From Candidatus Latescibacterota bacterium (GTDB lineage Bacteria > Latescibacterota > 4484-107 > B68-G9), in assembly GCA_012961755.1 (NCBI GenBank), contig DTYS01000238.1, positions 1 through 11,653 on the forward strand: 11,653 nt of DNA, given 5' to 3'. Below are positions 6,883 through 11,653 of this stretch, piece by piece. The notes under the pieces are model-generated. The model did no database searches. It was not told the DNA's origin and saw nothing but the letters and a program-made list of their open reading frames with translations. Position 1 is the stretch's first letter, and every line of letters begins with the position of its first letter. The position numbers and the translations under genes are program-made.

Positions 6883-7755
6883 GTGTCCAAGGTAGTGGAA
6901 CTTCCGGCCGTGTGGCTTGCGGGCGCGAGCTGTTCGGGCTGTTCGGTCTCGCTCCTGAATTCCGTAAGCCCGAACATAAAGAACGTGCTCGTAGACCCCG
7001 TGGTCCCCGGTAAGCACGTGAACCTCAGGTTCCATGCGACCATAATGGCAGGGCAGGGGGAGCCCGTTGTAAAGGTCCTGAAGGAGACGGCGTCCGAGCT
7101 TCCAGGGGAGTACCTGCTACTTGTAGAAGGTGCCGTACCCGAGGGACCTTTCTGTGCAGTGGGGGAACTCGAGGGCGAACACTTCACCATGGAGGAGATG
7201 ACCGTCGAACTTGCCAGGAACGCCTTAGCTGTGATAGCTGTCGGGACCTGCGCGTCCTTCGGGGGGATACCTTCGGGGGAGCCGAACCCTACGGGTGCGA
7301 GGTCCGTGCGGGAGATCTTGGAAGCTAACGGCATATCCAGGCCCCTTATAAACCTTCCCGGCTGTCCCCCACATCCGGACTGGCTGGTGGGGACCTTAGC
7401 TATGGTACTTTTGGACGGCCTCCCCGGCCCCGAAGACCTCGACCCTGCCTTAAGGCCCAAGGCCTTCTACGGGAAGCTCGTACACGACAACTGTCCCAGA
7501 AGGGCATATTTCGATTCCGGCCAGTTCGCAAGGCACCCCGGCGAGCCCGGATGCCTCTACGAGCTGGGCTGTAAGGGACCTGTAACCTATGCGGATTGTC
7601 CTTTGAGGCTATGGAACAATGGAACGAACTGGTGCGTGGGCGTGGGTTCCCCCTGCATAGGTTGCGTAGAGCCCTCCTTCCCGGACAGGTTCCAGCCCGT
7701 ATTCGAGAAGATAGACGAAGATAGGCTCGAAAGGTTCAGGATAAGGACACGCTGA
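6883..7755 (+). CDS. [NiFe] hydrogenase small subunit, cytosolic
   Basis: Electron-transfer subunit (290 residues) carrying electrons between the Ni-Fe site of the large subunit and a partner through three Fe-S clusters. Proximal ligands: C17, C20 (ASCSGC), C123 (GTCASFGG) and C161 (PGCPPHPDW). Distal: H201, C204, C224 and C230 (HDNCPRR..GCLYELGCKG). Medial: C239, C251, C258 and C261 (CPLRLW..NWCVGVGSPCIGC). C251 stands where the standard enzyme has Pro and a [3Fe-4S] cluster, so a [4Fe-4S] cluster is predicted. There is no twin-arginine signal peptide at the N-terminus and no C-terminal membrane helix, so the enzyme should be soluble and cytosolic. The GTG start is fixed by AGGAGGGG at 6871-6878, 4 nt upstream, and because the first Cys pair follows at the usual distance. 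Its stop overlaps the large subunit's ribosome binding site. Confidence 0.95.
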   Translation: MSKVVELPAVWLAGASCSGCSVSLLNSVSPNIKNVLVDPVVPGKHVNLRFHATIMAGQGEPVVKVLKETASELPGEYLLLVEGAVPEGPFCAVGELEGEHFTMEEMTVELARNALAVIAVGTCASFGGIPSGEPNPTGARSVREILEANGISRPLINLPGCPPHPDWLVGTLAMVLLDGLPGPEDLDPALRPKAFYGKLVHDNCPRRAYFDSGQFARHPGEPGCLYELGCKGPVTYADCPLRLWNNGTNWCVGVGSPCIGCVEPSFPDRFQPVFEKIDEDRLERFRIRTR

Positions 7756-7765
7756 GGAGGTGAAG

Positions 7766-9328
7766 ATGTCCTTAAGGACCATAACGATAGACCCGGTGAC
7801 ACGGATAGAAGGTCATCAGAAGATAGAGGTCACGGTCGAGGACGGCGTGGTCAGGGAGGCCAAAAGCTCGGGGGCACTCTTCCGAGGATTTGAGCTCATC
7901 CTCAGGGGCAGGGACCCGAGGGACGCCCAGAGGATAACCCAGAGGGTCTGCGGGGTATGCCCGGCCTCCCATGCTGTGGCGTCCGCGCTGAACTTGGACA
8001 GCGCTTTTGGGATAGCCGACAGGATCCCCGACAACGGAAGGATAATTAGGAACCTCATCCTGGGGTCCAACTACCTCCAGTCCCACATACTACACTTCTT
8101 CCACCTGGCCGCTTTGGACTACGTGGACGTCACTGTCCTCGCCGATTACGAGGGGGAGGACCCCGAGATGCGCTCTGTGAGGGAGTTCCTGTCCAGGGGG
8201 ACTTTGGAGCCATTCGTGCCCAGGTACGAAGGAGATTACAGGTTCCCCAAGGAGACGGACAGGAAGCTCGTGGGGGACTATGTGAGGGCCCTGGAGATGA
8301 GGAGGCTGGCCCACGAGATGGCCGCTATGTTTGGGGGCAAGATGCCCCACAACGCCGCCGTAGTCCCGGGAGGGGCGACCGAGAACCCCTCCGTGGATAA
8401 GATGGCGGGGTTTTTATGGAGGCTCAATAGGATAAGGGATTTCATAGATGCTGTGTACATACCCGACGTCCTCGCCCTGGCCGAGGCCTACCCGGACTAT
8501 CTTGAGATGGGCGCGGGGCCCGGAAATTTCCTGTCCTACGGTGCCTTCGACTTGGATGGAAGTGAACCGGACTACGCAAGGAGGGAGAGGTTCTACGCCC
8601 AAGGGGCACTTGAGGGGATGAGGGACCTCAAGGAACTGGATACCTCCCAGATCGCCGAAAGCGTCCGGCATTCATGGTACGAGGGAAACGGTCCTCTACA
8701 TCCCTCGCGGGGCAGGACCGAGCCCTCCCCCGGGAAGGAGGGAGGATACAGTTGGATAAAGGCCCCCAGGTACGGGGGCAAGGTCTACGAAGTGGGGCCA
8801 CTGGCAAGGATCCTGGTCTCCTATATGGCGGGAAGGGAACCTGTAAGGAAGCTCCTGGACGAAACCCTGGGGAGGCTCGGCCTGGGTCTTGAGAAGATGA
8901 ACTCGGCTCTCGGTAGACACATAGCCAGGGCCCTGGACGCGAAGCTTGTAGCCGACGCTATGGCCGACTGGGTGCTCCAGCTCAAGCCCGGGGAGCCCGT
9001 CTGTGTTCCCCACGAACTTCCTGAGGAGGCCGAGGGCATGGGCATAACTGAGGCCCCGAGGGGTGCCCTTGGGCACTGGATAAGGATAGAAGGTGGTAAG
9101 ATAGCCCACTACCAGCTCGTGGTCCCGACGACATGGAACGCATCTCCCAGGGACGACAGGGAACAGCCGGGTCCCATGGAGCAGGCGTTGGAAGGGGCGA
9201 AGATCAGGGACTTGGAGAACCCTTACGAACTTGGAAGGATAGTCCGTTCCTTCGACCCCTGCCTGGCGTGCTCAGTGCACATCCTGGATGCGAGGGGAAG
9301 GAGACATGGGAAGGTTAGGGTCCCCTAA
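7766..9328 (+). CDS. [NiFe] hydrogenase large (catalytic) subunit
   Basis: Catalytic subunit (520 residues as translated) that splits or forms H2 at a Ni-Fe(CN)2CO centre. TRIEGH (12-17) is followed by the L1 motif RVCGVCPASH (60-69; ligands C62, C65) and the L2 motif DPCLACSVH (497-505; ligands C499, C502). The 15 residues after His505 form a C-terminal extension of the kind removed by a maturation protease, and such a protease is encoded immediately downstream. The ATG at 7766 is preferred over the GTG at 7760, since AGGAGG (7755-7760) is 5 nt before it and the GTG overlaps that site. The gap to the small-subunit stop is 10 nt. No hyp maturation genes, b-type cytochrome, diaphorase or MvhD-like subunit is present in this window. 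I do not assign a numbered hydrogenase group; the short cytosolic small subunit argues against the membrane-bound group 1 enzymes. Confidence 0.97.
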   Translation: MSLRTITIDPVTRIEGHQKIEVTVEDGVVREAKSSGALFRGFELILRGRDPRDAQRITQRVCGVCPASHAVASALNLDSAFGIADRIPDNGRIIRNLILGSNYLQSHILHFFHLAALDYVDVTVLADYEGEDPEMRSVREFLSRGTLEPFVPRYEGDYRFPKETDRKLVGDYVRALEMRRLAHEMAAMFGGKMPHNAAVVPGGATENPSVDKMAGFLWRLNRIRDFIDAVYIPDVLALAEAYPDYLEMGAGPGNFLSYGAFDLDGSEPDYARRERFYAQGALEGMRDLKELDTSQIAESVRHSWYEGNGPLHPSRGRTEPSPGKEGGYSWIKAPRYGGKVYEVGPLARILVSYMAGREPVRKLLDETLGRLGLGLEKMNSALGRHIARALDAKLVADAMADWVLQLKPGEPVCVPHELPEEAEGMGITEAPRGALGHWIRIEGGKIAHYQLVVPTTWNASPRDDREQPGPMEQALEGAKIRDLENPYELGRIVRSFDPCLACSVHILDARGRRHGKVRVP

Positions 9329-9788
9329 GGTGGTCGTCGTAGGGGTCGGGAACCTGCTGATGGGGGACGATGGGATGGGAATATGGGTGACGGAGGAACT
9401 CAGGAAGGCAGGACTTCCCGACGGGGTCCTAGCTTTGGACGGAGGGACGGCCCTCCTGGACGTCCTCGAGGAAGTAGAGGGAGCGGACAGGCTCGTCATA
9501 GTGGACGCCATGTCCGGGGATAGCCCCCCGGGGACGGTCTACGTGCTCGGATCGGACGATCTTAAGGACAGAAGGGGAAGGTTCTCCCTGCACGATATCG
9601 GGGTCGCTGAGATGTTGGAGATCGGAAGGCTAATATATCGCATCCCCGAGGATGTCGTCCTTGTAGGGGTGGAGCCGGAACATGTAGGACCCGGTATAGG
9701 GCTCTCCCGGACGTTGAGGGAGAAGCTCCAGGAGGTCGTCCGGGTCGTAGTAGAGGTCGCAGGGACACCTAGCAGGGAGGGAACATGA
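9306..9788 (+). CDS. hyaD: Hydrogenase maturation endopeptidase, HyaD/HybD (M52) family
   Basis: Protease (160 residues) that, after nickel insertion, cuts off the large subunit's C-terminal extension behind the His of DPCxxCxxH. GVGNLLMGDDGMG (13-25) corresponds to GxGNxLxxDExxG of HybD, with D22 in place of the usual Glu; D67 (VIVDAM) and H96 (SLHDIG) match the other two nickel ligands of HybD. EPEHVGPGIGLS (123-134) is also a family signature. The ATG at 9306 follows GGGGAAGGAG (9294-9303) and overlaps the end of the large subunit by 23 nt. An in-frame ATG at 9288 lacks a ribosome binding site; a GTG at 9330 would give MVVVGVGN and cannot be excluded. Its TGA stop shares an ATGA with the metV start. 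Being next to its substrate gene supports a dedicated partner. Confidence 0.9.
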   Translation: MGRLGSPKVVVVGVGNLLMGDDGMGIWVTEELRKAGLPDGVLALDGGTALLDVLEEVEGADRLVIVDAMSGDSPPGTVYVLGSDDLKDRRGRFSLHDIGVAEMLEIGRLIYRIPEDVVLVGVEPEHVGPGIGLSRTLREKLQEVVRVVVEVAGTPSREGT

Positions 9789-10489
9789 TAGTCTCCGAAC
9801 CTAAGCCCACGGAAGAGTTGGTGGATTCCTTATCCGGAGTCGACAGGGTGTTTATCTTGGCCTGCGGCGGATGTCCGGTGGGGTGCAAGAGCGGTGGGGA
9901 GGAGAGGATCGCGGAACTTGCGGACGCCCTCTCCAAGGCCGGCAAGGAGATCATGGGAAGGGCGCAGATAGATTTCCTCTGCAACAAGGCCCTCGTAGGT
10001 TCACAGCTTTGGTACTACCTTCCTCAGCTCAGGCGAAGTCAGGGAGTCCTCGTGGTCTCATGCGGTATAGGGGTCCAGGCCGTGGCCAAGATGGTGGACC
10101 TTCCGGTCTTCCCGGCGAACGATACCTTCTCCAGCGGAGGGATGCAGGGACTCTGGCCCTCCGAGGAAAGGTGTGCCGGCTGCGGGGATTGCATCCTGGA
10201 CCTCACGGGAGGTATATGTCCCATCACTATGTGTTCCAAGGGACTACTTAACGGAACCTGCGGAGGCCAGCACGACGGAAGGTGCGAGGTGGATCCCGAG
10301 AGGGACTGCGGATGGTACCTCATATACCAGAGGCTGAAGGAGTTAGGAAAGTTAGATAACCTCAAGAAGATCCCTCCGCTGCGGGACTTCAGAAAGAGGG
10401 AGGTCCCGGGGTCCCAACGTAGGACCACGAGGTGGGCCCTGGAGAAGGGGGAAATATACGAGGCTTCACGTCCTACTGGGACGGAATAG
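9785..10489 (+). CDS. metV: MetV: zinc/Fe-S methylenetetrahydrofolate reductase partner subunit
   Basis: Cysteine-rich protein (234 residues, 13 Cys) of the 'methylene-tetrahydrofolate reductase C-terminal' family (PF12225 as I recall), which pairs with MetF in anaerobes such as acetogens and carries Fe-S and possibly Zn centres to pass electrons to MetF's flavin. Visible: ACGGCPVGCKSGG (26-38; C27, C30, C34), LCNKAL (65-70), VSCGIGVQAV (91-100), and the characteristic C-terminal block C130, C133, C136, C145, C150, C159, C167, C175 (CAGCGDC..GICPITMCSKG..GTCGGQHDGRCEV..DCGW). The ATG overlaps the protease stop (ATGA, 9785-9788) with GGGAGGGA just upstream, so translation is probably coupled. 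This puts MetV inside the hydrogenase operon rather than merely near it. The Arg- and Lys-rich tail (about 190-220) is not explained. Confidence 0.88.
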   Translation: MIVSEPKPTEELVDSLSGVDRVFILACGGCPVGCKSGGEERIAELADALSKAGKEIMGRAQIDFLCNKALVGSQLWYYLPQLRRSQGVLVVSCGIGVQAVAKMVDLPVFPANDTFSSGGMQGLWPSEERCAGCGDCILDLTGGICPITMCSKGLLNGTCGGQHDGRCEVDPERDCGWYLIYQRLKELGKLDNLKKIPPLRDFRKREVPGSQRRTTRWALEKGEIYEASRPTGTE

Positions 10490-10504
10490 ATTTAAGGAGG
10501 GAAA

Positions 10505-11395
10505 ATGAGCAGATTGCAGAAGAGTTTAGAACGCGGGGAGTTCGTCGTAACCGGGGAGATAGGCCCTCCCAAGGGGATCAACGTAGAGGCTACCTTAAAG
10601 GAGGCCTCCTACCTCAGGGGTCGTGTCGTGGCGGTCAACGTGACCGACAACCAAAGTTCTGTTATGCGGCTGGGATCCCTGGGGGTGTGTGTGAGGCTAC
10701 TCCAGGAGGGGTACGAGCCTATATTCCAGGTAACGTGCAGGGACAGGAACAGGTTGGCCCTCCAGTCCGACATCCTGAGCGCTTACGTCCTCGGGATACG
10801 CAACGTCCTCGCCCTCACGGGGGACCATCCGGCCCTCGGCGACCATCCCGGAAGCAAGCCAGTGTTCGACCTGGACTCCGTAAGCCTCCTTATGGCCATA
10901 AGGTCCCTTATGGAGGGGAAGGACCTAGCAGGTGAGGAGCTGGACGGAAAGCCCTCCGACCTCTTCCCTGGGGCCACGGTCACCCCAGGGGCCGATCCCC
11001 TCGAACCCCAACTTATAAAGATGGAGAAGAAGATAGAGGCGGGGGCCAAGTTCTTCCAGACCCAGGCGGTATACGATCCCAAGGTCTTCGAGAATTTCAT
11101 GAACCAGGCCTCCAAGTTCGAAGTTCCGGTCCTGGCCGGAATAGTGCTAATAAAGTCCCCTGCCATGGCACGCTACATGAACGAGAACGTTCCGGGGGTC
11201 TTCGTTCCCGACTCCATAGTGAAGCCCTTATCCGAGGTATCCCGCAAGGACAGGCCCAAGAAGAGCATAGAACTTATGGCCGGACTGATAAAGGAGCTCA
11301 GGCCCTTGTGCCAGGGGGTTCACATAATGGCTATGGGCTGGGAGAGGTACGTGCCGGAGCTTTTAGATGCCTGTGAACTCCAGGCTCCTATGTGA
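10505..11395 (+). CDS. metF: 5,10-Methylenetetrahydrofolate reductase catalytic subunit
   Basis: Flavoprotein (296 residues) interconverting methylene-THF and methyl-THF, the last step of the methyl branch of C1 metabolism and the supply for methionine. TGEIGPPKG (16-24) carries Glu18, at the position of the catalytic Glu of the E. coli enzyme (FEFFPP). NVTDNQ (45-50), LALTGDHP (102-109; GDxP as in the flavin site of E. coli MetF) and FFQTQAVYDP (183-192) complete the TIM-barrel pattern. The gene follows metV by 15 nt with AAGGAGG (10494-10501) and ATG 3 nt later. The protein has no NAD(P)H-binding extension, and with MetV beside it, electrons likely enter through MetV. No downstream gene is close: a non-coding stretch with a new promoter follows. 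Confidence 0.92.
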   Translation: MSRLQKSLERGEFVVTGEIGPPKGINVEATLKEASYLRGRVVAVNVTDNQSSVMRLGSLGVCVRLLQEGYEPIFQVTCRDRNRLALQSDILSAYVLGIRNVLALTGDHPALGDHPGSKPVFDLDSVSLLMAIRSLMEGKDLAGEELDGKPSDLFPGATVTPGADPLEPQLIKMEKKIEAGAKFFQTQAVYDPKVFENFMNQASKFEVPVLAGIVLIKSPAMARYMNENVPGVFVPDSIVKPLSEVSRKDRPKKSIELMAGLIKELRPLCQGVHIMAMGWERYVPELLDACELQAPM

Positions 11396-11416
11396 CATAT
11401 ATCACGGAAACTTACG

Positions 11417-11434
11417 AGTCTATTGACTTTTTTT
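11417..11434 (+). terminator. Possible weak terminator after metF
   Basis: AGTC (11417-11420) can pair with GACT (11425-11428) across a TATT loop, followed by a run of seven T (11428-11434). The stem is only 4 bp, so this would be a weak terminator at best. It overlaps the -35 box of the next promoter, an arrangement like that between trpB and recJ. Confidence 0.3.
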
Positions 11435-11451
11435 AAGGAGGAAGTTATATT
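11423..11451 (+). promoter_or_regulatory. Sigma70-type promoter for the pilin-like gene
   Basis: TTGACT (11423-11428, one mismatch) and TATATT (11446-11451, one mismatch) are 17 bp apart, the same -10 box and spacing as the recJ promoter at 1077-1105. Transcription should begin at about 11457-11459, giving a leader of about 88 nt before the ATG at 11546. The -10 box lies inside the tandem 18-bp repeat, whose second copy repeats TATATT at 11464-11469. Confidence 0.75.
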
Positions 11452-11472
11452 AGAGGAGGAAGTTATATTAGA
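11437..11472 (+). repeat. Perfect tandem duplication, 2 x 18 bp
   Basis: GGAGGAAGTTATATTAGA occurs at 11437-11454 and again, without gap or mismatch, at 11455-11472. The first copy contains the -10 box of the promoter and a Shine-Dalgarno-like GGAGG; the second copy puts a second TATATT 18 bp downstream. Confidence 0.97.
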
Positions 11473-11476
11473 CGGA

Positions 11477-11486
11477 AAGGAGGTGA
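11477..11486 (+). promoter_or_regulatory. Full-length Shine-Dalgarno sequence without a usable start codon
   Basis: AAGGAGGTGA matches all ten bases complementary to the common bacterial 16S rRNA 3' end. No ATG, GTG or TTG lies between 11487 and 11510; the only early start codon is a GTG (11483-11485) inside the site itself. The real gene starts 59 nt further on with its own ribosome binding site, so this may be a ribosome standby or decoy site in the leader. Confidence 0.6.
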
Positions 11487-11520
11487 GAAAGGGACAGTCA
11501 GGGGACCTTAATGGCCAAAA

Positions 11521-11534
11521 CCTTATGCATAAGG
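11521..11534. repeat. 14-bp perfect palindrome at the ribosome binding site
   Basis: CCTTATGCATAAGG is a perfect inverted repeat. Its right arm AAGG (11531-11534) forms the first bases of AAGGAGGG (11531-11538), the ribosome binding site of the gene starting at 11546. In RNA it can form a 5-bp stem with a TGCA loop; in DNA it could be an operator. Confidence 0.6.
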
Positions 11535-11545
11535 AGGGATGAACT

Positions 11546-11653
11546 ATGGGTACTCAGCAGCTCCTGCTCATCGTGCTGGGCGTCATCATCGTAGGGATAG
11601 CGATAGTCGTCGGCATCCAGATGTTCGGCCAGAGTGCCCTGGAGGCGAACAAG
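11546..11653 (+). CDS. Pilin-like membrane protein, N-terminus only (3'-truncated)
   Basis: The 36 visible codons start MGTQQLLLIV and continue through a hydrophobic helix (about residues 5-27, with LGVIIVGIAIVVGIQMF) into ALEANK, then leave the window. A short polar start, a single long N-terminal helix and then a polar stretch with a SALEANK-type segment resemble type IV-pilin-like proteins without a classical prepilin peptidase leader that I recall from FCB-group and candidate-phylum genomes. Thus it is likely an inner-membrane or surface filament-related protein, but the identification rests on memory of the N-terminus only. The ATG is fixed by AAGGAGGG (11531-11538), 7 nt upstream. Its own promoter, repeats and leader upstream suggest separate and perhaps strong or regulated expression. 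Confidence 0.72.
   Translation, partial: MGTQQLLLIVLGVIIVGIAIVVGIQMFGQSALEANK

Noticed and set aside
6609..7460. 283-codon open frame on the minus strand
   Set aside because: It spans the end of one conserved gene and half of the hydrogenase small subunit in antisense; low-complexity Ser/Pro/Gly composition and no family features.
11511..11590. Frame starting at ATG 11511 (MAKTLCIRRDEL)
   Set aside because: Lacks a ribosome binding site and reads into a Ser/Cys-rich out-of-frame version of the pilin-like gene.
1..11653. CRISPR arrays, insertion sequences, tRNA or rRNA genes
   Set aside because: I saw no spaced repeats, no transposase or terminal inverted repeats, and no tRNA/rRNA-like segments; coding genes fill nearly the whole window.

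Overview
The window is a single-strand (+), tightly packed stretch of 13 genes from a bacterial genome; both ends cut through genes. G+C is moderately high. Arginine is mostly AGG/AGA and isoleucine often ATA, a codon style common in thermophiles. A two-domain SurA-type periplasmic chaperone and a second secreted protein suggest a diderm. A cytosolic [NiFe] hydrogenase next to the MetV/MetF type of methylenetetrahydrofolate reductase suggests a strict anaerobe with a folate (Wood-Ljungdahl methyl-branch type) C1 pathway. The last, truncated gene has a pilin-like N-terminus that I associate with FCB-related and candidate-phylum bacteria, but the phylum cannot be settled from this window.

Layout. 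1-1035: 3' part of a TrpB2-type tryptophan synthase beta chain, ended by a strong intrinsic terminator (about 1045-1078). 1077-1105: a near-consensus sigma70-type promoter whose -35 box abuts the terminator's T-tract. Its predicted start site is only 2-3 nt before the recJ ATG, so the recJ message is probably leaderless or nearly so. 1115-4361: recJ, a SurA/PpiC-like chaperone and a small S4-domain protein resembling RqcP/YabO, a housekeeping DNA-repair/protein-quality group. 4377-5093: an unrecognised secreted protein. 5113-6866: a COG1313 (PflX-like) radical SAM protein and a PF07090-type protein with a glutamine-amidotransferase-like fold that seems to lack the nucleophilic Cys.

6883-11395 is the metabolic core: hydrogenase small subunit, large subunit, its maturation protease, metV and metF, with overlapping or very short junctions. 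The hydrogenase has no Tat signal, no membrane anchor subunit and no diaphorase or Hdr partner here. The closest redox proteins are MetV and MetF. I infer a soluble enzyme that may couple H2 directly to methylene-THF/methyl-THF interconversion; this is the main candidate for something undescribed. The small subunit also has four cysteines at the medial cluster site, predicting three [4Fe-4S] clusters.

11396-11545 is the only sizeable non-coding stretch (150 bp). It holds a second near-consensus promoter, a perfect tandem 18-bp duplication that copies the -10 box, a full-length Shine-Dalgarno sequence with no start codon at a usable distance, and a 14-bp palindrome touching the real ribosome binding site of the final pilin-like gene (11546 onward, truncated).
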